Origin: Pedobacter sp. SYSU D00535
Lineage (GTDB): Bacteria; Bacteroidota; Bacteroidia; Sphingobacteriales; Sphingobacteriaceae
NCBI RefSeq assembly: GCF_017355855.1
Contig: NZ_JAFEWD010000002.1
Location: 372,001-436,000 of the forward strand
Direction of reading: 5' to 3'
Length of the DNA: 64,000 bases
Every line of letters begins with the position of its first letter. Positions within the stretch are counted from its first letter, which is position 1. This document shows positions 8,381 through 16,653 of the stretch, piece after piece. Made by a program: the position numbers and the translations under genes. The notes below the pieces were generated by a model that was not told the DNA's origin, ran no database searches, and saw only the letters and a list, made by a program, of their open reading frames with translations.

Positions 8381-8388
8381 TACCTTTG
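8381..8388 (+). promoter_or_regulatory. Bacteroidota -7 element before the receiver gene
   Basis: TACCTTTG fits TAnnTTTG and ends 18 bases before the ATG at 8407. No clear TTTG -33 box at the expected distance. Confidence 0.45.
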
Positions 8389-8406
8389 TATAATCATAAC
8401 TATCTA

Positions 8407-8787
8407 ATGAAAAAAAGAATTTTGGTGATCGATGATGATCAGGGTATTTTAGAGGCTGTTGGAGAAATTCTTGATTTTGCCGGATTTGACGTGGCAAAAC
8501 TTCCCAATTGTGAACAGATGTTTGAAACGATAGCCGTTTTCAAACCTGATCTTGTGCTTATCGATTATTTGTTGTCGGACATCAACGGGGGCGAATTCTG
8601 TCATCTCATCAAATCCAACGAGACAACAGCCGCTATACCCGTTATAATGATGTCGGCGTATCCCAAAGTTTTCCTTTCATTGGGAAATTATAATTGTGAT
8701 CTGTTTATTGCTAAACCTTTCGATCTGGACGATCTTATTCTAAAAGTTAATACCTGTCTTGCCGGCGCTTTACAAAGGGCAGTGTAA
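8407..8787 (+). CDS. Stand-alone response-regulator receiver protein
   Basis: 126 residues comprising one REC domain and nothing else: acidic pocket IDDD near residue 8, phospho-acceptor Asp53 in VLIDYLLSD, conserved Ser in MMSAYP and Lys in FIAKPF. Without an output domain it probably acts as a phospho-shuttle or by protein-protein contact, as CheY/Spo0F-type proteins do. I start at the ATG at 8407; an upstream in-frame ATG at 8386 overlaps the likely -7 element. No kinase is adjacent; the nearest is the hybrid kinase at 13 kb. It lies next to a pseudogene, so the original neighbourhood may have changed. Confidence 0.9.
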   Translation: MKKRILVIDDDQGILEAVGEILDFAGFDVAKLPNCEQMFETIAVFKPDLVLIDYLLSDINGGEFCHLIKSNETTAAIPVIMMSAYPKVFLSLGNYNCDLFIAKPFDLDDLILKVNTCLAGALQRAV

Positions 8788-8867
8788 TTTTTTTTTGTGT
8801 ATTTAAGATGATGTTTTAGGGTAACAATTGCTCCAACTTGCTTGTTACCCTTCAAACATCTAATACT

Positions 8868-9392
8868 ATGGAAACAAATCAAAAAAACAGTCTGGAGGTA
8901 TCCAAGAATTTTTCGGTGCAGAGAGAGAGGTTGTTTAAAGCCTGGACCACAGAAGAGGACTTGAAACAATGGTGGAAACCGCTGGGTAGCACGCTGGAAG
9001 AGCTCAGGGATGACCAGAAAGAAGGTGGCACCGTTCGCTACAGGTTTTCAAGAAGTGGGGGCGAGGAGTTTGTGATTGAAGGTACTTACCAGGAAGTTCA
9101 GCCAAACGAGCGCCTTGTCTACAGCTGGAACTGGAATCTCCCGGAAGTGAACACCGATGAAAGCAAATACACGCTACAGGTTGAGTTTGTCGATGACGAA
9201 GGAGGTAGTTCGATCAGGATAACTCAAAGTGGCTTTAGTTCAGAGGAAGCGTCGCAGCCGCATCTGGATGGCTGGAACCAGGGGCTGGATAGCCTCAAAA
9301 AACATTTGGAAGGTAACTCCGAAGGAACTGCAGAGGCAGCCGAAGTGCCGGGGTATAACGAAGCTCCCCAGCAGCAAAAAGTAGGAGAGTAG
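8868..9392 (+). CDS. AHSA1/SRPBCC-domain protein
   Basis: 174 residues from the ATG at 8868. The first 145 residues fit the START-like AHSA1 fold: SVQRERLFKAWTTEEDLKQWW at the start, GGTVRYRF, a central EGTYQEVQPNERLVYSWNW, and a C-terminal helix GWNQGLDSLKKHL. This family binds small hydrophobic ligands or acts in stress responses; bacterial members are mostly uncharacterised. The last 30 residues are low-complexity, rich in Glu, Ala, Pro and Gln. The gene is closed by a strong terminator. Confidence 0.88.
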   Translation: METNQKNSLEVSKNFSVQRERLFKAWTTEEDLKQWWKPLGSTLEELRDDQKEGGTVRYRFSRSGGEEFVIEGTYQEVQPNERLVYSWNWNLPEVNTDESKYTLQVEFVDDEGGSSIRITQSGFSSEEASQPHLDGWNQGLDSLKKHLEGNSEGTAEAAEVPGYNEAPQQQKVGE

Positions 9393-9398
9393 CAGTCC

Positions 9399-9446
9399 CA
9401 AAAGCAGCTGTTATTCGATTTACTCAACAGCTGCTTTTGTTTTTTC
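9399..9446 (+). terminator. Rho-independent terminator after the AHSA1 gene
   Basis: Fourteen-base stem (CAAAAGCAGCTGTT at 9399-9412 with its complement at 9426-9439) followed by a run of T. Confidence 0.87.
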
Positions 9447-9540
9447 ATCCTTCTGATCACGTCTAATCAAAACTACTGCTACCTTAGCTAAAAATTATAA
9501 ACTAAGTCTTAACTTGTCTTCAATATCCCGAAGAGAATTT

Positions 9541-10728
9541 ATGACGAATACCGAGCCTGCTTCCCGAATCGATCTGGTCGACTCCTTACGCGCCTTTGCA
9601 GTTCTTGCTATCATGCTGCTGCATAACATCGAACATTTTGACTTTTACTATTTGCCAAAAGATTTGCCGCCGGTAATTAAGAGCGTGGATAGCGTAGTGT
9701 GGGATACGCTATTTTTTCTTTTTGCGGGTAAGGCCTATGGAATATTTGCGTTGCTTTTCGGCTTTACTTTTTATCTACAAATTAGTAATCAGAGAAGTAA
9801 GGGTGTTGACTTCCGGTTAAGGTTTATGTGGAGACTCTTTCTTTTGCTCATTTTCGGTTTCATCAATACGATGTTTTACGAGGGAGACATCCTTTCGTTC
9901 TATGCCGTTTTGGGAATTGCACTCGTCCCCATGTCGAATATGAGTGACCGAACGCTGCTCGTAACTGCATTAGTGCTTCTCTTTCAGCCTTTTCTAGTTG
10001 GCAAAGCAATTTATATATTTACTCATCCAGCCTATCAGCCTGATCCTAACCTCTCGGACCCTTATTTTGCTAAAATTGCCACCTACCTTGCCGAAGGATC
10101 TTTTTTCACTGTGCTAAGGGAAAATATCTTGAATGGGAAGCCCGGTGTTTTCTTTTGGTTCTGGGAGAATGGCAGATTTTTACAAACTCCTGCACTGTTT
10201 ATGATAGGGGTAGTATTGGGAAGGCAACAAAGGTTTTGTCTCCACTTGCAGCATAGCCGATTCTGGTTGAAAGTGCTGGTCTTTTCACTGATCGCTTTTG
10301 TCCCTCTCTACCTTTTGAGGGAGTCGGTAAATGATATGGTCGAACTGAAGGCATTGGCCCGCACTCTTCGCCTCCTTTTCAGACTATGGTCCAACATAGC
10401 ATTTATGTTTTTTCTGGTAGCACTCTTTGTGTTGCTCTACTCTTTTACACGCTTTAAAAACGCTGTAAGTGTGCTCAACCCGGTAGGGAGGATGAGTCTC
10501 ACGAACTATATCATGCAGTCTATCCTTGGCTCGTTTGTTTACTACGGTTTTGGACTCGGTATGTACCAATACACGGGCGCCACCTATGCCCTGTTTATAG
10601 GAATAGCTCTGTTTATCCTCCAACTTGTTTTTTGCCGTTGGTGGCTGAGCCGCTACAAACAGGGCCCCCTCGAACATTTATGGAGCAAGGCAACCTGGAT
10701 AAAAACCAAGGTTCGCCCATCGCAATAG
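9541..10728 (+). CDS. DUF418 family integral membrane protein (YeiB-like)
   Basis: 395 residues from the ATG at 9541 (a TTG 27 bases upstream is the alternative). It opens with RIDLVDSLRAFAVLAIMLLHN, the signature start of YeiB/DUF418 and related heparan-acetyltransferase-like membrane proteins, and has about ten hydrophobic helices. The C-terminal third carries the DUF418 block NPVGRMSLTNYIMQS followed by more helices and a final RWWLSRYKQGPLEHLW. Such proteins sit in the inner membrane; function is unproven, transport or acyl transfer having been proposed. Single gene, no clear partners. Confidence 0.88.
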   Translation: MTNTEPASRIDLVDSLRAFAVLAIMLLHNIEHFDFYYLPKDLPPVIKSVDSVVWDTLFFLFAGKAYGIFALLFGFTFYLQISNQRSKGVDFRLRFMWRLFLLLIFGFINTMFYEGDILSFYAVLGIALVPMSNMSDRTLLVTALVLLFQPFLVGKAIYIFTHPAYQPDPNLSDPYFAKIATYLAEGSFFTVLRENILNGKPGVFFWFWENGRFLQTPALFMIGVVLGRQQRFCLHLQHSRFWLKVLVFSLIAFVPLYLLRESVNDMVELKALARTLRLLFRLWSNIAFMFFLVALFVLLYSFTRFKNAVSVLNPVGRMSLTNYIMQSILGSFVYYGFGLGMYQYTGATYALFIGIALFILQLVFCRWWLSRYKQGPLEHLWSKATWIKTKVRPSQ

Positions 10729-10776
10729 AAAGATGAGCTTTTTAGAAACATAAACTAACTTCTCGTCTCAGGCTTG

Positions 10777-10784
10777 TACCTTTG
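10777..10784 (+). promoter_or_regulatory. Bacteroidota -7 element before the EamA gene
   Basis: TACCTTTG, matching TAnnTTTG, ends 20 bases before the TTG start at 10805. No good -33 box. Confidence 0.4.
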
Positions 10785-10804
10785 CACTTTCTAAAATACG
10801 TGCA

Positions 10805-11725
10805 TTGAAATATCTATTTACGGGTCTGGTATTTTCGGTTTTGTGGGCTTCGGCCTCTGTAGCTACAAAAGTTGGTGTTCAGGTTGCTCCTCCGCTTATT
10901 CTGGCTAATATTCGGTTTTTCATTGCGGGTGGAGTCCTCCTCGGCTATTCTTATCTGTCAAAAAAAAATCCCGATTACCGATTACCTACTAAAAGCGAAT
11001 GGAAACAGTTGTCGATATTCGGGTTGCTCAACACTACTTTATACCTCGGCCTATATGTTTTTGCGATGGAAAAAACGGCAGCCGGAATTGGCAGTCTCGC
11101 TGTTTCTACAAATCCTTTAATTATTGTGATCCTTTCGGCTGTTTATCTGGGCAGAAAGCCTTCGGTGAGCGAGCTTTTTGCTATCGCTTTAGGCATGGCC
11201 GGAATAGCAGTAGCCTCATGGCCGCTTGTTGCAAATAGTTATAGTACTATAGACGGAATTGTGCTGTTGATGGGAAGTATGATTGTAGTTTCTTGCGCGA
11301 GCGTTTATTACGCTTCCGTAAATTGGCGACTGCCTAATCTTCTTATAAATGGTTGGCAAGTGTTACTAGGAGGAGTGTTTCTGTTACCCGTGACTCTTTT
11401 TACAAGTAACTATCACGCAGTAACCTATAATACCTCTTTTTTCTTCTCTGTGCTGTGGTTGAGTCTGGCAGTTTCTGTTGTGGGCCTCATCTGCTGGTTT
11501 TATTTACTTCGCATTGATACTGTAAAAGCATCGCTATGGCTGTTCTTGTGTCCTTTTTTTGGTTTCTTTTTTGCCTGGTGGCTGATGGAAGAGCCCATCA
11601 CCATCTACACGATACTGGGAACGTTAATGGTAATAGCAGCGTTGTATCTGGGGCAGCGTTATAAGATTCGCGGGAGGAGCTCGGGCAGGGGTATTCCTTT
11701 GTCAGAAAAAGCAACAGCCGGGTAA
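10805..11725 (+). CDS. EamA/DMT-family transporter
   Basis: 306 residues with ten hydrophobic segments in two EamA repeats. The first repeat starts GLVFSVLWASASVATKVG and ends near residue 145; the second repeat begins around SMIVVSCASVYYASVNW and ends with an EEPITIYTILGTLMVIAALYL motif typical of the last helices. The family exports amino acids or other metabolites across the inner membrane. The start is a TTG since no ATG is available upstream in frame within the transcript suggested by the -7 element. Substrate unknown. Confidence 0.86.
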   Translation: MKYLFTGLVFSVLWASASVATKVGVQVAPPLILANIRFFIAGGVLLGYSYLSKKNPDYRLPTKSEWKQLSIFGLLNTTLYLGLYVFAMEKTAAGIGSLAVSTNPLIIVILSAVYLGRKPSVSELFAIALGMAGIAVASWPLVANSYSTIDGIVLLMGSMIVVSCASVYYASVNWRLPNLLINGWQVLLGGVFLLPVTLFTSNYHAVTYNTSFFFSVLWLSLAVSVVGLICWFYLLRIDTVKASLWLFLCPFFGFFFAWWLMEEPITIYTILGTLMVIAALYLGQRYKIRGRSSGRGIPLSEKATAG

Positions 11726-11859
11726 ACGAGATAGATTGATCTGCTAGCGGAGTAGGACAGGAGACGAAGATCGAAGCAAGCAGAAACCCTAGGTAACCGT
11801 TTTTTTTAAAAGCAAGCAGGAAGCGCAATTTTTGGACTGGCCTTTGCCCGGATTAACGC

Positions 11860-12300
11860 ATGAAAGTTCCAGGGATATTAAGTTCGGCGGTTATGGCTAC
11901 TTCCTGTATGACGACTTTTAGCTACGCCTGCTCTGCTATATGTAAAGAAAACATGCGCGAGCCTCTGCTGTTGGCAGGGTTCATAAAAGGATGGGGACCG
12001 AATGTGACTTCCGAAAACTCGAAGGCTATCGGATGGACAGGTCATTATACCATGGGAGCTGGCTGGGCCTTTGTTTTATACAGGGCGCTTGTTAGTCCTT
12101 CATCTCGGAAGGTAACTTTAAAGCCGCTCGCGAGTACGCTAAGTGGCCTGGTAGCGGTGCTGATTTGGCATCAACTCTTCCTCTCCATCCCCAATAAATC
12201 AAAGACAGATAAGCGAATTTTCTATCCGCACCTGATACTGGCTCACTGGGTTTATACCTACTCTCTGGCTTACTCCCTTAAACGCTGCAAGCTAGTTTAA
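11860..12300 (+). CDS. Hypothetical integral membrane protein
   Basis: 146 residues that I cannot assign to a named family. Seen: an N-terminal hydrophobic stretch with several Ser/Thr/Met (ILSSAVMATSCMTTFSYA), a central GHYTMGAGWAFVLYRAL helix, a third at STLSGLVAVLIWHQLFL, and a last at LILAHWVYTYSLAYSL. The His and Tyr in the helices, spaced around short loops, recall small four-helix membrane proteins found as singletons in Bacteroidota. The gene ends overlapping the convergent SpoIIAA-like gene by nine bases. Length and good codon structure suggest a real gene. Confidence 0.65.
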   Translation: MKVPGILSSAVMATSCMTTFSYACSAICKENMREPLLLAGFIKGWGPNVTSENSKAIGWTGHYTMGAGWAFVLYRALVSPSSRKVTLKPLASTLSGLVAVLIWHQLFLSIPNKSKTDKRIFYPHLILAHWVYTYSLAYSLKRCKLV

Positions 12301-12690
12301 CGGTGCCGAGACCCACTCTCTGGCAACGTCTATATCCTGGAGCCTATAAGTCCTGATTTCACCATGTACAAGAGGGCTTAGCAGATCGTAGGCTTTCCTT
12401 AGCCAGGTCTCATTGGTCACGATAGCCATCCTGTTCCACTTACTAAAATGCTTAAAGCTAATCTTCAGGTAGTCAAAAAAGGCAGCGAGGCTGTAGTTAT
12501 CCATGTCTGTTTCGAGGTAAACCAGGAAATTTATATGACCGAATTCTGCAGCTACTTCGTCTACCCGCGACATCACCAGCGCCCGGTACTCTTCCTTGCT
12601 TACTGCGCCCGATGCTTTGTAGGCTGCAACATGAGGAGGGAAATCTGTTAGTAACTCTACCATAGAGTAGTAATTTTTAAAGTGCAGCAT
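12292..12690 (-). CDS. SpoIIAA-like (STAS/SEC14-type) protein
   Basis: Taking the ATG at 12690 gives 132 residues; the longer open frame to 12771 lacks family support. The pattern VAAYKASGAVSKEEYRALV, then GHINFLVYLE, LKISFKHFSKWNRMAIVTNETWLRKA and a final EIRTYRLQDIDVAREWV matches the SpoIIAA-like family (STAS-fold, possible lipid or ligand binding). It is a soluble single-domain protein with no neighbouring sigma or anti-sigma gene. The 3' end overlaps the membrane-protein gene on the other strand. Confidence 0.82.
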   Translation of the reverse strand: MLHFKNYYSMVELLTDFPPHVAAYKASGAVSKEEYRALVMSRVDEVAAEFGHINFLVYLETDMDNYSLAAFFDYLKISFKHFSKWNRMAIVTNETWLRKAYDLLSPLVHGEIRTYRLQDIDVAREWVSAPLN

Positions 12691-12794
12691 TGTTTGCGCC
12701 TTTCTGATTTTACCCTTTGTTGCAAAACTTACAAGAATCCGACTACCTTTGTCGCAGTCCTGAAATTTCACAAAACCTAAAGATAGATTTTCTA

Positions 12795-12938
12795 ATGTAT
12801 CAGATCAAAATCATAGAAAAGAAACGGTCAATACAGCCACTGGAGGCCCTTGTAAATGATTGGTTATCCGCTAACCGGGTAAATTTAGTCAGTATCAATT
12901 ATAACGGAGATAGCGTCCTGATTCTTTATAAAGTTTAA
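12795..12938 (+). CDS. Small hypothetical protein (47 residues)
   Basis: Frame starting at the ATG at 12795 with MYQIKIIEKKRSIQPLEALV, then VNDWLSANRVNLVSINYNGD and ILYKV. The alternation strand-helix-strand-strand (self-contained 'LE..VN.WL......LVSI......V.ILY') resembles small DUF4177-like proteins that begin with a YKV-type strand and end in a hydrophobic strand. It is divergent from the SpoIIAA-like gene 104 bases away. Homology is uncertain; a real small gene is more likely than not. Confidence 0.45.
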   Translation: MYQIKIIEKKRSIQPLEALVNDWLSANRVNLVSINYNGDSVLILYKV

Positions 12939-13075
12939 GAGGAATTACCTTTTGGGGACTTTTGTTGGCTGAAGGAGCATTCTATTGATGTTTTTGTGTT
13001 GATTTTGGAAGTACCTGTTTTTGCTGATTTTATAAAAAAAAGCGTTGCTTTTGGTGTGATTTGTTATACTTCTGC

Positions 13076-13083
13076 TAACTTTG
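13076..13083 (+). promoter_or_regulatory. Possible -7 element before the hybrid kinase
   Basis: TAACTTTG ends 12 bases before the ATG at 13096; a TTTG at 13050-13053 lies 22 bases upstream, a little longer than the usual 19-20. Confidence 0.4.
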
Positions 13084-13095
13084 ATATGCAAATTG

Positions 13096-14895
13096 ATGCA
13101 GAATATCGTTTTTTTGAAATACTATAAACAAATACTAGATAGGATTGCGGCGAGGGAAACTGATCCTTTGAATCAGGCCCGCGTAAAGGTGCTCTGCTAT
13201 GGATTAACCGCCAATCTTGCTTTGACATCTATCGCAACCCTGCTTTATTTCATCCAGGGGCCACCACTTCAATTCTTTCGAGGTCTTATCGCTTTTGCTA
13301 TCGCAGTAGTGTCGGTGTACTTGGTATACCATTTCCCTGTATGGCGCAAGGTATCTCATTTCATCTGCATCGTATTAAGTCTGGTAGTGTGGTCTAACCT
13401 GTTGGTTTACGTCAAAGGCACTAACATCCCTACTCTTCAATTCGCCTTTCTTGTTGTCGTATTTTCATTTTATGTGCTGGGACAGAAGTGGGGGCTTATT
13501 TACTCCCTATTGAATATCCTACCCATAGTCGCTTACACTGTTCTTGATGGGAAGCATTATTTTTTCAGCAACATTCCTGCACAACCCATATCACAACCGG
13601 CATATGTGTTTGTCGTTACTTATAATTTCCTCCTAATAGTTTTTCTACACTACCATTTTTTTAAGACGTTCAACCAGAATATTCTCCATGTAACCAAAGC
13701 TAAAAATGACCTCAGTTCTATGAACAAGGTTTTACAGCAGGCTATGAAGGAGTTAGAAAAGACTTCAAAAGCCAAGATGGACTTTCTTTCGACAATGTCG
13801 CATGAGTTGCGCACGCCATTAAACGGAGTGATTGGCTTGTCGAATATTATGCTAATGGAAAATCCGCGGGAGGACCAGAAAGAGAACTTGTCGGTACTCA
13901 AGTTTTCTGCTGAAAATCTGCTCTCACTAATAAATGATATCCTGGATTTGAATAAGCTGGAGTCCGGTAAAACCGAGTTAGAAAAAATTCCTGTCGATCT
14001 GACGGACCTGCTGCAAAAAATCACGGCCAGCTTGCAGCTTAAAGCAACTGAAAAAGGACTCGTCTTCGAGCTTGTTGTCGATAAGTTTTTGGAGAATAAA
14101 ATCGTTAACAGCGACCCCACGCGTATCACACAGGTCTTAATCAACCTTATAAATAATGCTATCAAGTTTACCGAAACTGGAAGCGTGAAGGCTTGTCTAG
14201 AGGTAGTTGATCACTCCAAGGAGTTGCTAACCGTTCGGTTCTCTGTTACGGATACAGGAATTGGGATCCCGCCCGAGAAACAGGCAGACATATTTGAACC
14301 ATTCACTCAAGCGTCCAAAAGTACCACCAGACAATTTGGAGGGACGGGGCTCGGCCTCGCCATCGTGAAAAAAATTCTCCTGATGTTTAACACTAGTATA
14401 CACCTGGAGAGTATTCCCGGAATGGGTACGAAGTTTTGGTTTGATATCCAATTCGCCTACTCCGAAAGGGAAGCGAAAAGGCGATCAGAGGCGCCGGCTA
14501 TTCAAAATGAGCTACAAGGGTTAAAGGTGCTCGTTGCTGAAGATAACCTTGTAAATGTAATGGTGATTAAGAAAATCCTTTCGCATTGGGACATCAATCC
14601 TAAAATAGCGGAAAATGGAGCTGTGGCTATCCATTTGTTGAAAGCAGAGGACTTTGATGTGGTGTTGATGGATTTACATATGCCGGAAATGGACGGGTAC
14701 GAGGCCAGTAAACGCATTCGCCAACTTCAGGATCCTGCAAAATCAAGTGTGCCTATTATTGCCCTTACTGCCTCAGTAAGCAATGCTGTCGACCGTAAAG
14801 TATTGGATGCAGGAATGGATGGTTACCTTTCCAAGCCGTTTAACCCCGATGATCTTTACGATAAACTGATACGACTTACTGCTTCCGAACAATAG
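13096..14895 (+). CDS. Hybrid histidine kinase with integral membrane sensor and C-terminal receiver
   Basis: 599 residues from the ATG at 13096. The first 190 residues form about six transmembrane helices with little outside, so the signal is likely sensed within or near the membrane. A short coiled coil leads to HisKA with His236 (MSHELRTPLNG), a HATPase domain with DTGIGIP and FGGTGLGLAI, and a receiver domain with AEDN, phospho-acceptor Asp526 in VLMDLHMPEMDG and Lys in SKPF. Phosphate would flow from His236 to Asp526 and on to an unlinked histidine phosphotransfer protein. No partner is adjacent. Confidence 0.9.
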   Translation: MQNIVFLKYYKQILDRIAARETDPLNQARVKVLCYGLTANLALTSIATLLYFIQGPPLQFFRGLIAFAIAVVSVYLVYHFPVWRKVSHFICIVLSLVVWSNLLVYVKGTNIPTLQFAFLVVVFSFYVLGQKWGLIYSLLNILPIVAYTVLDGKHYFFSNIPAQPISQPAYVFVVTYNFLLIVFLHYHFFKTFNQNILHVTKAKNDLSSMNKVLQQAMKELEKTSKAKMDFLSTMSHELRTPLNGVIGLSNIMLMENPREDQKENLSVLKFSAENLLSLINDILDLNKLESGKTELEKIPVDLTDLLQKITASLQLKATEKGLVFELVVDKFLENKIVNSDPTRITQVLINLINNAIKFTETGSVKACLEVVDHSKELLTVRFSVTDTGIGIPPEKQADIFEPFTQASKSTTRQFGGTGLGLAIVKKILLMFNTSIHLESIPGMGTKFWFDIQFAYSEREAKRRSEAPAIQNELQGLKVLVAEDNLVNVMVIKKILSHWDINPKIAENGAVAIHLLKAEDFDVVLMDLHMPEMDGYEASKRIRQLQDPAKSSVPIIALTASVSNAVDRKVLDAGMDGYLSKPFNPDDLYDKLIRLTASEQ

Positions 14896-14949
14896 CCGTT
14901 TGTAATTCCTTAAAACAATAGTCGCAGCTGTAGCATTTTCAATAGAAAA

Positions 14950-15219
14950 ATGCCTACTATGAATGCTTTAGAAAATAACACAACACCTGATCCGGAGAAT
15001 CAGGAAAATACAAGCGACCAGCCGGTACACGACAATACCATCGATAACAGCAATAGAAGCGCTAACCAGGATGATGGTGATTCGGACATAGATAGATATA
15101 ATCAGGCCACGAGGGCATCAGAAGCTTCTTTTACCCTAGAGCCTGAAAAAGGTTTGACTCCCGACCCTGACACGCTAAACAGCGGCGACGAAAAGGAGGA
15201 GAACAACATCAAGAAATAG
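14950..15219 (+). CDS. Small acidic, disordered protein
   Basis: 89 residues from the ATG at 14950, with Asn, Asp, Glu, Ser, Thr and Pro making up most of it, no hydrophobic core and no Cys or Trp. It contains the phrase DSDIDRYNQATRASEASF and ends in a KEENNIKK tail. It looks intrinsically disordered, like small stress-related proteins common in sphingobacteria; I recognise no named family. A hairpin about 25 bases downstream supports a transcript that ends there. Confidence 0.55.
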   Translation: MPTMNALENNTTPDPENQENTSDQPVHDNTIDNSNRSANQDDGDSDIDRYNQATRASEASFTLEPEKGLTPDPDTLNSGDEKEENNIKK

Positions 15220-15243
15220 CTTTTCATTTATTGGTTTTATTGC

Positions 15244-15280
15244 AAGAGGGGCTTTCGGAGCAGTTTCGGGCCCTTCTTAT
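15244..15280 (+). terminator. Hairpin after the acidic protein gene
   Basis: AAGAGGGGC at 15244-15252 pairs with GCCCTTCTT at 15270-15278 with one mismatch; weak T content after it. Confidence 0.45.
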
Positions 15281-15335
15281 TCAGTCCCCCTGTCGGATTT
15301 CCGCACAATCGCCCCTGACTACTTTTCCACACGCC

Positions 15336-15366
15336 TTTCTTATCTAATTCCCTCTGATTATATTTG
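15336..15366 (+). promoter_or_regulatory. Bacteroidota promoter of galK
   Basis: TTTC at 15336-15339 (one off the TTTG -33 box), exactly 19 bases, then TATATTTG at 15359-15366 matching TAnnTTTG. Transcription would start near 15373, giving a leader of about 75 bases. Confidence 0.6.
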
Positions 15367-15447
15367 GTTATTCCTAAAAAAAGAAAAGGGGCTTTGAGTT
15401 TGGTTTCTGAAAACCAGAAAGCCTATACCAAATCATAATTAAACTCG

Positions 15448-16602
15448 ATGGGAAAGCTTGAAAAGATTGCCGACAAGTTCCGGCAACTGCACAATTCCGA
15501 ACCGGTGCTCGTGCGGGCTCCAGGTAGAATTAACCTAATTGGCGAACACACAGACTACAACCTGGGATCTGTCCTTCCGGGCGCCATTGACAAATGTATT
15601 TATATGGCCATAGGTACCCGGTCTGATAACCAGATCAATGTATACGCTGCGGATTATAGTGATCACATTGTAACAGTGGTAGATCCTTTGGAGAAGGCCT
15701 GGAAACTCTGGCCTAATTACGTGTTAGGTGTTATCAACGAAGTGAAGAAGCTGGGCGTTCAAGTGCCTGGTTTGAACATTGTTTTAGGTGGCGACATTCC
15801 CCTGGCTGCCGGACTCTCATCTTCAGCTGCTATTACTGTAGCAACTACCGTTTCACTAAATTATGTGCTCGATCTGGGTTTCTCTAAATTAGAAATGGCG
15901 CAAATTGCTCAAAAAGCAGAACACAATTTCGTTGGCGTTCAATGTGGTCTGATGGATCAGTACGCGAGCCTGTTTGGTAAAAAGGGGCACGTAATTAAAC
16001 TTGATTGTAACACTAATCAACATGAATACATCCCTTTTGAAACCACTGAGGTAAAAGTTGTACTTTTTGATACAGGCGTTAAACATCACCTGGTTTCTTC
16101 AGCTTACAACGAGCGTAGGGAACAATGTCAGCGGGGGGTAGAGTTGGTGAAGGCTCACCATCCTGAAATTATCGGTTTGCCCGATATTACCGAGGAAATG
16201 TTATATAAATACGTGAAACCAGAAAGTGAGCTCTTGTTCAGACGTTGCTTATACGTGGTACAAGAGATAGAACGCTTGAAAGGGGCTTGTGAGGATCTCG
16301 TGAAAAACGATTTTGAGTCGCTGGGTGGAAAAATGTTTGAAACCCATGCAGGGCTGAAAGATATGTACGAAGTGAGCTGCGAGGAATGCGACTTTTTAGT
16401 GGACACCGTAAAAGCAAGTATGAATGTGCTTGGTGCAAGAATGATGGGTGCTGGTTTTGGGGGCTGTACCATTAATCTCATTTATTCAGATGCGGTAGAT
16501 AAAGTAACAGAGTCGGTGAAGCAGGCTTACAAAGAGAAGTTTGGAAAGGACCTGAAAGTATATCTCACCTCCATAGAGGACGGAGCGGAAGTGCTGAAAT
16601 AG
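15448..16602 (+). CDS. galK: Galactokinase
   Basis: 384 residues, the usual size. It phosphorylates alpha-D-galactose with ATP in the Leloir pathway. Seen: the signature APGRINLIGEHTDYNLG near residue 25, the ATP-binding GLSSSAA motif near 120, the DQYASLFG region with the catalytic Asp near 170, and the C-terminal GAGFGGCTINL. No galT, galM or transporter lies beside it, so the pathway genes are dispersed here. The gene has its own promoter-like sequence and a strong terminator, consistent with a single-gene unit. Confidence 0.95.
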   Translation: MGKLEKIADKFRQLHNSEPVLVRAPGRINLIGEHTDYNLGSVLPGAIDKCIYMAIGTRSDNQINVYAADYSDHIVTVVDPLEKAWKLWPNYVLGVINEVKKLGVQVPGLNIVLGGDIPLAAGLSSSAAITVATTVSLNYVLDLGFSKLEMAQIAQKAEHNFVGVQCGLMDQYASLFGKKGHVIKLDCNTNQHEYIPFETTEVKVVLFDTGVKHHLVSSAYNERREQCQRGVELVKAHHPEIIGLPDITEEMLYKYVKPESELLFRRCLYVVQEIERLKGACEDLVKNDFESLGGKMFETHAGLKDMYEVSCEECDFLVDTVKASMNVLGARMMGAGFGGCTINLIYSDAVDKVTESVKQAYKEKFGKDLKVYLTSIEDGAEVLK

Positions 16603-16615
16603 ATCTGTAAATACT

Positions 16616-16653
16616 CCTTCCGGAACGGCTTCATCCACTCCGGAAGGCTTTTT
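16616..16653 (+). terminator. Rho-independent terminator of galK
   Basis: CCTTCCGGA at 16616-16624 pairs with TCCGGAAGG at 16639-16647, followed by CTTTTT. It abuts the 3' end of the convergent histidine kinase gene. Confidence 0.85.
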
